From Streptomyces yangpuensis (GTDB lineage Bacteria; Actinomycetota; Actinomycetes; Streptomycetales; Streptomycetaceae), in the NCBI RefSeq assembly GCF_001005295.1, contig NZ_LBMK01000002.1, positions 2,132,726 through 2,184,079 on the forward strand: a stretch of DNA of 51,354 nt, read 5' to 3'. Shown piece by piece: positions 1 through 7,730 of this stretch. Within the stretch, counting starts at the first letter, position 1; the number at the start of each line of letters is the position of its first letter. The position numbers and the translations under genes are program-made. The notes below the pieces were generated by a model. It was given only the letters and a program-made list of their open reading frames with translations. It was not told where the DNA came from and did not search any database.

Positions 1-81
1 GTGTCTGGACGGAGGAGTCCACCCCAGCATCCAGCTGGGCACTACCTCCAAGCCCGGTCCTTCAGGGCCGGGTCAAGTTGA
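1..81 (+). pseudogene. 3' end of an IS200/IS605-type tnpB (cut by window edge)
   Basis: Frame 1 is open from the window edge to a TGA at 79-81 and ends ARSFRAGSS, a C-terminus typical of actinobacterial TnpB proteins. The last codons lie inside a hairpin like the one that closes the intact tnpB further right. Only about 26 codons are visible, so whether the gene is intact cannot be judged. Confidence 0.45.
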
Positions 82-82
82 C
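53..82 (+). repeat. IS605-type right-end hairpin
   Basis: CCCGGTCC-TTCA-GGGCCGGG (one G-T wobble) is followed by TCAAGTTGAC. The form matches the right-end hairpin of IS200/IS605 elements and the hairpin at 10087-10106. It probably marks the outer end of an element lying to the left of the window. Confidence 0.45.
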
Positions 83-217
83 GAAGATCGTGGACACGGA
101 CAACCCGTCCACCCTTCGGGTGGCGTTGCGGGCGCATCCGTCCGCGCCGCTCCCGCCGAAGAAGGACGCTGGAGTCCGCGAGCGGCGGACGCGGTGCGAT
201 CGTGGAACGGAGGCCCG

Positions 218-586
218 ATGGGCGAAGCCGAGCGGTGGGAGGTCGCTCCCGACGCAGGCCGTCCGGAGGGACGCGCGTGCTCTCACCTCGGCCTGCTGGA
301 GGAGAGCGGCGCGCCCGGGGCCGCGCCGTCCGCCGGATGCCGGGGGTGCGCGCCCCACGGGGCGCCCTGGGTCAGGCTGCGGCAGTGCGTGACCTGCGGA
401 TACGTCGGATGCTGCGACAGTTCCCCGGGCCGCCACTCCTACGGGCACCATGCGCGCAGCGGCCACCCCGTGGCCGTGTCCCTCGCGCCGGACGAGGACT
501 GGGCCTGGTGCTTCCCGGACGAGGTCTTCCTGGTCCGGGCCCGGCCCGACGCGGCGGACCCACCGACAGGCGGGGAGCGGTACTGA
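218..586 (+). CDS. UBP-type zinc finger protein
   Basis: Small cytoplasmic protein of 122 aa. Cys and His residues are spaced as in UBP zinc fingers: ACSHLG, then CRGC, then LRQCVTCGYVGCCDSSPGRHSYGHH and a final H in GHP. In eukaryotes this fold binds ubiquitin C-termini; the bacterial role is unknown. Start ATG 218 is chosen because AACGGAGG lies just upstream. It ends 13 nt before the DUF427 gene and is probably cotranscribed with it. Confidence 0.75.
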   Translation: MGEAERWEVAPDAGRPEGRACSHLGLLEESGAPGAAPSAGCRGCAPHGAPWVRLRQCVTCGYVGCCDSSPGRHSYGHHARSGHPVAVSLAPDEDWAWCFPDEVFLVRARPDAADPPTGGERY

Positions 587-599
587 TGGGAGGCCCCCA

Positions 600-1097
600 A
601 TGGGAACGAACGGCGCGGCCACGCCGGGCACGGAATCGGTGTGGGACTATCCGCGCCCGCCCCGGATCGAGCCCGACACCCGGCACGTCATGGTGTGGCA
701 CGCGGGCGTGCCGCTGGCCGACTCCCGGCGCTGTGTCCGCGTCCTGGAGACCAGCCACCCGCCGGTGTTCTACGTACCGCGGGCCGACGTGCGCATGGAA
801 CTCCTCCGGGCCTCGGAGCACCGGAGCGTGTGCGAGTGGAAGGGCACCGCCACCTACTGGAACCTCGGCCCGGAGCTCGGCCACCCGTCCGCGGCCCCCA
901 TCGCCTGGAGCTACGAGGCCCCGCGCCCGGACTACGCGCCGATCGCCGGGCATCTGGCGTTCCACGCCGACCGGGTCGACACGTGCACGGTGGACGGCGA
1001 GCGGGTCCGGGCCCAGCCGGGCGGCTTCTACGGCGGGTGGATCACGGACGGGATCACGGGCCCCTTCAAGGGCGTGCCCGGGAGCTGGGGCTGGTGA
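600..1097 (+). CDS. DUF427 domain protein
   Basis: 165 aa. It carries the DUF427 pattern: RVLETSHPPVFYVPRADV near the N-terminus, CEWKGTATYW, and a later YEAP...HLAFHADRVD segment. DUF427 proteins are small beta-rich soluble proteins without an agreed function. ATG 600 is preceded by GGGAGG at 588-593 and lies 13 nt after the UBP zinc-finger gene, so the two look like one operon. A longer reading frame upstream overlaps that gene out of frame and was not used. Confidence 0.8.
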   Translation: MGTNGAATPGTESVWDYPRPPRIEPDTRHVMVWHAGVPLADSRRCVRVLETSHPPVFYVPRADVRMELLRASEHRSVCEWKGTATYWNLGPELGHPSAAPIAWSYEAPRPDYAPIAGHLAFHADRVDTCTVDGERVRAQPGGFYGGWITDGITGPFKGVPGSWGW

Positions 1098-1214
1098 TGC
1101 GGCCCCGGCTCCCGCCCCGGCTCCGGGTATTCGTGTGGCGACCGAACTCCCCGTCGGCACCGGCCGTCGCCCCGACGAGATCCGCACCCTTGCGCCGGAC
1201 TGTCTGGTCCCTTC

Positions 1215-1247
1215 CGGATCTTGCGCGGGCTTGATCGGCAAGATCCG
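1215..1247. terminator. Bidirectional terminator
   Basis: CGGATCTTGC, a 13-nt loop, then GCAAGATCCG form a perfect 10-bp stem between the convergent DUF427 gene and the GH64 glucanase gene. It can serve both transcripts. Confidence 0.6.
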
Positions 1248-1258
1248 AGAGAGACGGC

Positions 1259-2923
1259 CTAGGCGAAGGAGAACCAGTTGACGTTGACGAAGTCGGAGGA
1301 CTGGCCGCTGTCGAAGGTCAGATAGACGTCGTGGGTTCCGGTGGTGCGGCGGATGTCGGCGGGGACGGTGCGCCAGGCCTGCCAGCCGCCGGTGTTGGCG
1401 ACGGCGAAGCCGCCGACCGGGGTGGCTGTGGGGCTGCCGAGGCGGACCTGGACCAGGCCGCTCACTCCGCCGGCGGCCCCTGAGGCGACGCGGGCGTGGA
1501 AGCGGGTGGCGCCGGTGGAGCCGAAGGCGACGGCCGAGAACTTGAGCCAGTCGCCGTTGGACAGATGGCCGACGGCGGATCCGCCGCCGCCGTCGGAGCA
1601 GGCCTCGACCTGTGCTCCGGACTGGGCATGGAACGCCTCGGCCTGGATGGTGGTGAAGGCGCCGGCCCCGCCGCCCGGGGCGGTGGCGGTCGGCGTCGGG
1701 GCCGGTGTGCCGCCGCCGGCCACACCGCCGACTGTGATGGTCCAGCGGCCGGGGGTGCCGGACTGCACCTTGCCCTCGAAGTCGACTCCGGCCGGGTGCA
1801 CGTCGTCGTACGGGAAGGCGTACCCGAGATGGTCGGGCGTGGTGTTGTGCAGGATGCGGGCGTAGTGGTTGGTGCGCGGCCGGGTGTAGAAGGCGGCGGG
1901 CTTCTCGGCGGTCGGCTGGTGGGGGTTGTCCAGCAGGGTGGTGCGGTTGAAGGCGGCGGCGAGCCGTGCGCTGAGATTGCCCATCAGGTCGTTGCCCGTG
2001 GTGAAGGGCGCGTCGCTGCAGGAGAAGACCGAAAGGGTGGACGGCTTGGCGAAGCTGCCGACTCCGGGGAAGACGAGGACATCGCCGTTCACCCGGCCGG
2101 TGACGGTTCCCCAGGTGAACTGGGTGTCGATGCGCAGGTCGGTGGAGCGGTACTTGTTCCACACCTCGTCCACGTAGCCGTCGAAGTAGCCTCGGAACAA
2201 GGCGTTGTTGCCGCGGATCGCCAGGTTGGGGCTGAGTACGCGCACGTCGCGGCCGCCCGCGGTGACGATCAGCCGGCTCCAGTCGCTGCCGTCGGCGGCG
2301 GACTGGGCCCGCAGCGCGGCGGCGACCTTCGACAGTCCGTCGGCGGGCAGCCCGCGCACCGTCTGGGTGCCCTGGCCGGTCTCCAGCTGGAAGGCGATCG
2401 GCAGCGAGACCATGTCGACGAACGTGATGTTGGCGTACAACTGGTCGCTGTTGAAGGTGAATTCGCAGAAGTCGTGAGCGACGTTCGCGTTGGGGTCGGA
2501 AGGGTTGCTCACCGACGGCAGGGCCAGACCGCCGCCGCGGTTCACCAGGAAGGTGAGCTTCGCGCCGACGGAGAAGTAGATACGGCCGCTGTCCAGGCGG
2601 GGCAGCGTCACCCTCCGCGCTCCGGCGCCGGACGCGTTCAGCGCGATGGCACAGTCGACCCCGAGCGGGGTCTGGTCGTTGGCCGGAGCCGGCGGGTGGT
2701 ACAGGCTGAAGCCGTCGGCCCGGATGAAGGCCCAGGTGCCGCCGGCCGCGGGGTCACGGCCGAGCACATAGGCGTACACCGTGCTGTTGCCGGTGGTGTT
2801 CACCAGGTCCAGGGGGAGCGTGCCGGTGGTGGACGCGTTGGCGCCCATCTCGAGCCAGGCCGCCGCGGCGGGCACGGCCAGGGCCAGGCCCGCTGTCGCG
2901 GCGAGGAGTTTTCTACGGGGCAT
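1259..2923 (-). CDS. Secreted GH64 endo-beta-1,3-glucanase with C-terminal CBM6
   Basis: 554 aa. The N-terminus MPRRKLLAATAGLALAVPAA is a signal peptide with paired arginines. Residues about 30-400 match glycoside hydrolase family 64, the laminaripentaose-producing beta-1,3-glucanases, with the characteristic YVDEVWNKYRST and a following TQFTWGTVTGRV. A Gly/Pro/Thr linker leads to a CBM6-like domain starting TIQAEAFHAQSG and ending in VNVNWFSFA. It should cut beta-1,3-glucan (laminarin, curdlan, fungal wall) outside the cell. ATG 2923 is chosen because it opens the signal peptide; the longer frame overlaps the upstream GH16 gene. It lies 128 nt downstream of GH16 with no operator of its own seen, so it is likely cotranscribed. 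Confidence 0.9.
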   Translation of the reverse strand: MPRRKLLAATAGLALAVPAAAAWLEMGANASTTGTLPLDLVNTTGNSTVYAYVLGRDPAAGGTWAFIRADGFSLYHPPAPANDQTPLGVDCAIALNASGAGARRVTLPRLDSGRIYFSVGAKLTFLVNRGGGLALPSVSNPSDPNANVAHDFCEFTFNSDQLYANITFVDMVSLPIAFQLETGQGTQTVRGLPADGLSKVAAALRAQSAADGSDWSRLIVTAGGRDVRVLSPNLAIRGNNALFRGYFDGYVDEVWNKYRSTDLRIDTQFTWGTVTGRVNGDVLVFPGVGSFAKPSTLSVFSCSDAPFTTGNDLMGNLSARLAAAFNRTTLLDNPHQPTAEKPAAFYTRPRTNHYARILHNTTPDHLGYAFPYDDVHPAGVDFEGKVQSGTPGRWTITVGGVAGGGTPAPTPTATAPGGGAGAFTTIQAEAFHAQSGAQVEACSDGGGGSAVGHLSNGDWLKFSAVAFGSTGATRFHARVASGAAGGVSGLVQVRLGSPTATPVGGFAVANTGGWQAWRTVPADIRRTTGTHDVYLTFDSGQSSDFVNVNWFSFA

Positions 2924-3051
2924 GGTTCGCTGGTGGCGAGCCGTCACGGTGGCGGTTCCGTTCTTCGTGAGGTCGGGCGGGGGAGCGGTCGGACGCGGGG
3001 ACGGGGGAGAAGGGAGGACGGGGGAGAAGGGAGGGCGGCGGGGCCGGTGGG

Positions 3052-4317
3052 TCAGCCGGCCGTCCACTTCTGGTTGGCGGCGCCGGTGCAGGTCCAGGTC
3101 TGCAACCGGGTGCCGTCGGCGGAGGAGTTGCCCTTGGCATCCAGGCACTTGCCCGCACCGGTGTTGGTGAGGTCACGGGCGGCGGTGTACGTCCACTTCT
3201 GGGCGTTGGTGCCGTTGCAGGTGTAGAGCTGGACGACGGCGCCGTCGGCGGTGGAGCCGCCCGCGACGTCCAGGCACTTGCCGAGGGCGCGGACGGTGCC
3301 GTCGCCCCCGATGGTCCACTGCTGGGCCGCGCTGCCGGTGCAGTCGTGCAGCTGGATGGGGGTGCGGTCGGCGTCGGAGCCGCCGGCGACGTCGACGCAC
3401 ATGCCACCGATGCCACGGATCGGGCGTGCGGCCGGGGCACTTGCGGAGGAGGCGCGGACATAGTCGACGGTCATCGTCTGCGGGAAGGACGTGGAGGCGT
3501 CCGGGCTGCCGGGCCAGTCCCCACCGACCGCCAGGTTGAGGATGACGAAGAACGGGTGGTCGAAGACCCACTTGTTGCCACCGGTGTCGGCCGGCGTGAG
3601 CGTCTTGTACGGGGTGCCGTCCACCGACCAGACGAGGGAGTTCGGGCTCCAGTCGACGGCGAACACGTGGAAGTCGTCGGCGAAGGCACGGCCGTCGGGC
3701 AGGTTGTACGCGGCGCCGAGGCCGCCCGCTCCGGAGTAGCCGGGGCCGTGCACCGTACCGTGCACGGTGCTGGGTTCGCGGCCGATGTTCTCCATGATGT
3801 CGATCTCGCCGCTGCCCGGCCAGCCCACGCTGCCGAGGTCGTTGCCCAGCATCCAGAAGGCGGGCCAGATGCCCTGGCCGCGCGGGATTTTGATGCGGGC
3901 CTCGAAGCGGCCGTACGCCTGGGTGAAGGTCTTGGCGGTGTTCAGCCGGGCCGAGGTGTACTGGCACTGCCCGTACCAGCAGCCGAGGCCGGCGTCGGCG
4001 TTCTTCCGCGCGGTGATGACGAGGTTGCCCCGGCCGTCGAGCGCGGCGTTCGAGGTGCTGTTGGTGTAGTACTGCAGCTCGCGGTTGCCGAAGCCCGAAC
4101 CGCCCGTTTCGAGCGTCCACTTGGCGGCGTCAGGAGCGCGGCCGGCGGGGCCGTCGAATTCGTCGGACCAGGTCTGCGCGGCAACTGCGGCACCGGCGGG
4201 CGGGGCGACCGAACGGGTGAGGGACATGAGCACCGCCGCGACCAGGGCGGTGGTCACGAGGAGCACCACGCCGCCGAGAGAGCGGCGACGTGCGCGATGA
4301 GCAGCAGCCATGGGCAT
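3052..4317 (-). CDS. Secreted GH16 endo-beta-1,3-glucanase with RICIN/CBM13 domain
   Basis: 421 aa. Residues 1-47 form a signal peptide (hydrophobic VVLLVTTALVAAVLM). Residues 48-290 are a GH16 laminarinase domain with the active site GEIDIMENIG, giving nucleophile Glu171, Asp173 and acid/base Glu176. Residues about 297-421 form a ricin-type trefoil with three QxW repeats (QQW, QKW, QKW) and paired cysteines, a CBM13 sugar-binding module. The enzyme hydrolyses beta-1,3-glucan extracellularly, complementing the GH64 enzyme next to it. ATG 4317 has AAGGAA about 7 nt upstream; ATG 4311 is an alternative. A GAGAGCGCTCTC operator lies about 70 bp upstream. Confidence 0.92.
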   Translation of the reverse strand: MPMAAAHRARRRSLGGVVLLVTTALVAAVLMSLTRSVAPPAGAAVAAQTWSDEFDGPAGRAPDAAKWTLETGGSGFGNRELQYYTNSTSNAALDGRGNLVITARKNADAGLGCWYGQCQYTSARLNTAKTFTQAYGRFEARIKIPRGQGIWPAFWMLGNDLGSVGWPGSGEIDIMENIGREPSTVHGTVHGPGYSGAGGLGAAYNLPDGRAFADDFHVFAVDWSPNSLVWSVDGTPYKTLTPADTGGNKWVFDHPFFVILNLAVGGDWPGSPDASTSFPQTMTVDYVRASSASAPAARPIRGIGGMCVDVAGGSDADRTPIQLHDCTGSAAQQWTIGGDGTVRALGKCLDVAGGSTADGAVVQLYTCNGTNAQKWTYTAARDLTNTGAGKCLDAKGNSSADGTRLQTWTCTGAANQKWTAG

Positions 4318-4386
4318 GGTTCCTTGTCTGGGTGGGGGAGAAGAGGCGCCGGGCCGGGCGAGCCGTGAAGAATGACAGAGAGGTAC

Positions 4387-4398
4387 GAGAGCGCTCTC
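4387..4398. promoter_or_regulatory. LacI-type operator GAGAGCGCTCTC upstream of glucanase genes
   Basis: A perfect 12-bp palindrome in the promoter region of the GH16 gene, of the same shape as CebR/CelR operators (TGGGAGCGCTCCCA) but with GAGAG arms. A second palindrome, GTGACG-CAA-CGTCAC, adjoins it at 4403-4417. The same GAGAGCGCTCTC core recurs before the protease gene. Repression by a LacI-family sugar sensor is inferred. Confidence 0.65.
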
Positions 4399-4417
4399 AA
4401 ACGTGACGCAACGTCAC

Positions 4418-4780
4418 CCGAGGCAGTGAGTATTACGGAGGGGTAACCGCCATGGCAACGTGGGGCGTTGCTCTTCGCACGTCTCTGACCTGCGGATTTC
4501 TCGCGCGGCCCGCGGCTTAACGATCTCTTAAGGCTGGCTTGATGCAGAGATGTGTGAAGCGGAGCCCCGCGTGATCGTCGGCCGGACGGCCGCCGCGGGT
4601 ACTCCGCGCGGGCGTCCGGACCGCGTGCTCCCGCCCTCGCACCCGGCCCAGGCCGGCGGTTCCTCGTTCCTGCGCAGGTGTCCGGCGCCGCGCAGCCCGT
4701 CGATCGGTGCACCGGCGCCGGCCCGCGACACCGCAGACACCTCGGCGAGCGGCGCCGCCGGCCCCGTACGGGAAGCCGGG
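4418..4780. other. Non-coding stretch, no gene seen
   Basis: About 360 bp between the GH16 promoter and the protease terminator. It holds several short frames without coding bias or ribosome sites. The left part probably includes the GH16 promoter; no clear -35/-10 pair was recognised. Confidence 0.4.
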
Positions 4781-4822
4781 CGGCAGGTCCTTGCGGGTGC
4801 TCGCGCCCGGAAGGACCTGCCG
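4781..4822 (-). terminator. Terminator of the streptogrisin-like protease gene
   Basis: CGGCAGGTCCTT (4781-4792) pairs perfectly with AAGGACCTGCCG (4811-4822), with a further CGGG/CCCG pair in the loop. It starts 28 bp past the protease stop codon. Confidence 0.7.
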
Positions 4823-4849
4823 CCGCGCCGGCCTCAGGCGTGTGCAGGG

Positions 4850-6016
4850 TCAGGCGGTGTGCAGCGTCAGGCCGTAGCGGCCGAGGATTTCGTTGACCGG
4901 CTGGAACCACGTCTGGCCGCCGGACGAGCAGTTGCCCCAGCCGCCGGAGGTGACGCCCTGGGCCTGGTCCCCGCTGAGGAACGAGCCGCCGGAGTCGCCT
5001 CCCTCGGCGCAGACGCTGGTCTTCGTCATCTGGTGGACGGCGCCCTGGCTGTAGTTGACGGTCTCGTTCCTGGCGAGGACGGTGCCGCAGTGCCAGCGCG
5101 TCGTGGACCCCGACCGGCAGACCGAGGCGCCCACGGGTGCCTCGGCGGAGCCGCGTACCAGCTGGTCCGGGATGGTGCCCCAGCCGAGCACCACCGGTAC
5201 CGTCCACCAGCCGCTGTGGACGGCGACGTACGCGTAGTCGTCGCCGGGGAACGAGGATCCCCGGAAGGTGCCCATCGCGGACCCGTCCCAGCCGCGCACG
5301 GCGGCCCCCGCCCGCCCGCAGTGCCCAGCCGTCACGAAGCCGCCGTGCACGGAGAAGCCGATCGAACAGCGGACGTTGCCGGTGTAGTACGGGTCGCCGC
5401 CGACGGTGCCCGCGGCGTACGTACGGGGCGCCTGCGCCGTCTCGGCGACGGTGACGGGGCTGCCGGCCCGGGCCCGGTCGACGAACGCCCGTACGGCGGG
5501 GGCTTCCCGCTCGGCACGTACGACCGTGACGACGACGCTGTTGGTCCGCGGGTCGACGTGCCAGCCGGCCACCCCGGTGGGCGCGCCCAGCGTGTCCAGG
5601 CGCGCTTTGGCGCGGTCCAGCGCTGCGGCGCTGTGCCGGACGAGGCGGGTGTCGGCGCCCAGTGCCCGCACCTCGGACTCCTCCGCGCGGTCGGTCACCG
5701 CGACCACGAGCCGGCCGGTGGACGGCTCGTACCAGGAGCCGCCGTACGCACCACCCGCGGCCTGGCGTGCGGTCTTCTCCAGGGCCGCGGCGGCCTTTTC
5801 CGCGCGCAGCCGTTCCTCGGCCCGGGAAGCGGTGAGCCCGAGGTCCCGGCGCATCGCGTCGAGCAGCCCGGCCGAGGCGGACGGCGCTGCGGCGGACGAT
5901 GCCGCGGCGGGCTCCGGAAGCGGGACGGCGCTCGCCGCGCCGGCGTGGGCGGCGCCCAGGCCGACGGTCAGGAGCAGTGCGGCGACGGCGGCGCGTAAGG
6001 GGGCGGTGTGTTGCAC
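4850..6016 (-). CDS. Streptogrisin-like secreted serine protease (S1 family) with propeptide
   Basis: 388 aa preproenzyme. A signal peptide covers about residues 1-30. A propeptide follows to about 200, of the alpha-lytic protease prodomain type (repeated VVVAVTD / SVVVTVVRAE segments). The mature chymotrypsin-fold domain starts near GTVGGDPYY. The catalytic triad is His232 (TAGHCG), Asp260 (GDDYAYV) and Ser342 (GDSGGS), with paired cysteines. It acts outside the cell on proteins. Start GTG 6016 has AGGAGG at 6020-6025. The operator 31 bp upstream matches that of the glucanases, so it may open the protein layer of fungal walls in concert with them. Confidence 0.92.
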   Translation of the reverse strand: MQHTAPLRAAVAALLLTVGLGAAHAGAASAVPLPEPAAASSAAAPSASAGLLDAMRRDLGLTASRAEERLRAEKAAAALEKTARQAAGGAYGGSWYEPSTGRLVVAVTDRAEESEVRALGADTRLVRHSAAALDRAKARLDTLGAPTGVAGWHVDPRTNSVVVTVVRAEREAPAVRAFVDRARAGSPVTVAETAQAPRTYAAGTVGGDPYYTGNVRCSIGFSVHGGFVTAGHCGRAGAAVRGWDGSAMGTFRGSSFPGDDYAYVAVHSGWWTVPVVLGWGTIPDQLVRGSAEAPVGASVCRSGSTTRWHCGTVLARNETVNYSQGAVHQMTKTSVCAEGGDSGGSFLSGDQAQGVTSGGWGNCSSGGQTWFQPVNEILGRYGLTLHTA

Positions 6017-6046
6017 GAGACCTCCTGGTGTGGGGGACCGAACGCT

Positions 6047-6060
6047 TGAGAGCGCTCTCA
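6047..6060. promoter_or_regulatory. LacI-type operator TGAGAGCGCTCTCA upstream of protease gene
   Basis: Perfect 14-bp palindrome about 31 bp upstream of the protease start. Its 12-bp core is identical to the palindrome upstream of the GH16 glucanase gene 1.65 kb away, which argues for a common regulator. Confidence 0.65.
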
Positions 6061-6099
6061 GGGAGTGTCGGGCGCTACGCTAGCCGACCTGATTTGACA

Positions 6100-6110
6100 G
6101 GTCCATACCA
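6100..6110. promoter_or_regulatory. dre-like element GGTCCATACCA
   Basis: It resembles DasR-responsive or chitinase-promoter repeats (GGTCTAGACCA), differing at two positions, and lies in the protease promoter region. A GlcNAc/chitin input to the protease is only a suggestion. Confidence 0.25.
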
Positions 6111-6399
6111 AATTCCGGTTCCGCCGTGGCGGGACCCGCGCAACGGGACCAGGCTGTGCCCGCCGCCAGCTCGCCGTCGCTTCCTCCTCCGCCGCGCCGA
6201 TCGGGTCACCTGCACTGCCCGGGCCGGTGGACTTGCCGGTGGGACAGAAAGCGACGTGCTGCGCAGGTCTCATCCCGGGGCGGCTGTCCCTCGCGGGCAT
6301 TCATGCTGCCCCCAGCAGCGCTGTGGTGCCCCTCCTGCGCTCCCGGCCATGCCGATAGCGTCCTTCGGGCGGACTGTCTACACGCGGGGAGTGTGCGCC

Positions 6400-7347
6400 G
6401 TGCCATTACGCAAGGACCGGGAAGAGGCCGAGGTCGCGACGAAGGCGAACCGACGCGCAGCGGATCCGTACGGGGGCCGGCAGGTCGCGCCGGAATTCCG
6501 ACCGGTCAATCCGGCCATGGCCACGGCCATGCAGCGCTCGGTGGGCAACGCGACGCTCGGGCGGATGATCGCGCAGGGACCGGCCGGGCCGAAGGTGCCG
6601 CACGCCGCGCCCGGTGCGCGCAACAGAAAACGCACCCAGGACGAGGTCGTCGAGCGCGGCGAAAGCCCCCCGGCCAGCCAGCAGAAGACCGAGGCAGGAG
6701 CGGCCACCCGGGCCACCCGCAGCGGCAGGGCCGGCGCGGCGCCCTTGGTGAAGGGCAAGGAAAAGAGGGCCGAGGAAGAGATCGGCAATCCGACCCTTGT
6801 CTTCACCTCCAGCTACGACGGAGACGAGCAGCAGTCGCTGAACGGCAACAACAACATCGGCTTCGAACAGACGGCAACGCTGCGCCGCGCGGACGGGATG
6901 CAAACGCCCGCGGCAGACGCGTACGACTTCTGGCAGGAGGTCTCCGACGAAAGCCGCCAGATCGTTCCGACGTCGGTGAATTACCAGCCCAAGAAGGCAC
7001 CCCGCCGCGCCTGGGGCGTGGACGGCCCCTTCCGCCCCCCGTACAACGACGAGGACGGCACCATCGTCAAGGACGCCGACCGGATCAGCTTCGTCGACAA
7101 CCCCGGCTTCTCCACCACCACACGCATGTCGGCCGGCTACTTCCTCGTCGACTACACGGTCCGGTTCCGCTGGAAGGTCCGCAAGAAGCAGGGCGGCCGC
7201 TTCACCAAGGCCGAGCCGTTCTGGGAGAGCGACGAGATGACGCACCGCGTCACGTCCGCCTTCGACGCGGAGAACCCGGAGGAGGCCGTGCAGGTCAACC
7301 ACCACGCGGCGGGCAACCGCACCTGGAACGTACAGCTGCCCAACTGA
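6400..7347 (+). CDS. Candidate eCIS-associated effector/cargo protein
   Basis: 315 aa, no signal peptide. Residues 40-60 hold MATAMQRSVGNATLGRMI, the (L/M)QRSxGNAAxxRM motif seen near the N-terminus of many proteins linked to extracellular contractile injection systems and DUF4157 toxins. A charged, low-complexity linker rich in Ala, Lys, Glu and Arg follows to about residue 125. The rest is a single soluble domain (LVFTSSYDGDE, FWQEVSDE, VDYTVRFRWKV, ending TWNVQLPN) whose family I do not recognise. GTG 6400 is chosen because GGGGAG at 6386-6391 precedes it; GTG 6391 and an ATG at 6349 are alternatives. No eCIS structural genes are in the window, so delivery is inference. Confidence 0.6.
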   Translation: MPLRKDREEAEVATKANRRAADPYGGRQVAPEFRPVNPAMATAMQRSVGNATLGRMIAQGPAGPKVPHAAPGARNRKRTQDEVVERGESPPASQQKTEAGAATRATRSGRAGAAPLVKGKEKRAEEEIGNPTLVFTSSYDGDEQQSLNGNNNIGFEQTATLRRADGMQTPAADAYDFWQEVSDESRQIVPTSVNYQPKKAPRRAWGVDGPFRPPYNDEDGTIVKDADRISFVDNPGFSTTTRMSAGYFLVDYTVRFRWKVRKKQGGRFTKAEPFWESDEMTHRVTSAFDAENPEEAVQVNHHAAGNRTWNVQLPN

Positions 7348-7730
7348 CCCCGCCGACGCGGCAGCGCTCAGCACCCCCCCCACACGACCGGAGCCCGGAG
7401 CAGGCCCTGAAGGGTGTTGCACAAAGTCGACGTTGCGGCCGGTGCGGGGGTGTGCCTGCCCGGGCCGGGAACGGCAACAGGGCCGGCCCGGTGCGTGCGG
7501 GTCGGCCCTGTCGCGTGCGGCACTCGCGCGGCAACGCGGTGCTGCTCTGCCCCTGTCTGCGAAGCAGGTCCACCGGCAGTTCGAACCGTACGGGCCGCGG
7601 CGCTCCGCAGAAGTCCGCGTCCGGAAGCCGGCGTCGAGCACCTTCTTCCCGAGGCCGTCCCGGGCAGGGACCTCACCGGGGAACGCGGCGAGGGAGTCCA
7701 GGGCTGCCAGGACGCCCTCGAGCGGGCTTG
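7348..7730. other. Intergenic stretch between convergent genes
   Basis: No convincing gene. Short frames on both strands lack ribosome sites. Parts near 7600-7730 have coding-like codon use on the minus strand (FPGEVPARDGLGKKVLDAG), which might be a gene remnant of unknown family. Confidence 0.3.

Noticed and set aside
62..3226. Long open frames antisense to the zinc-finger, DUF427 and glucanase genes
   Set aside because: They are by-products of high GC content: Arg/Pro/Gly-rich translations, no ribosome sites, and recognised families lie on the other strand or frame.
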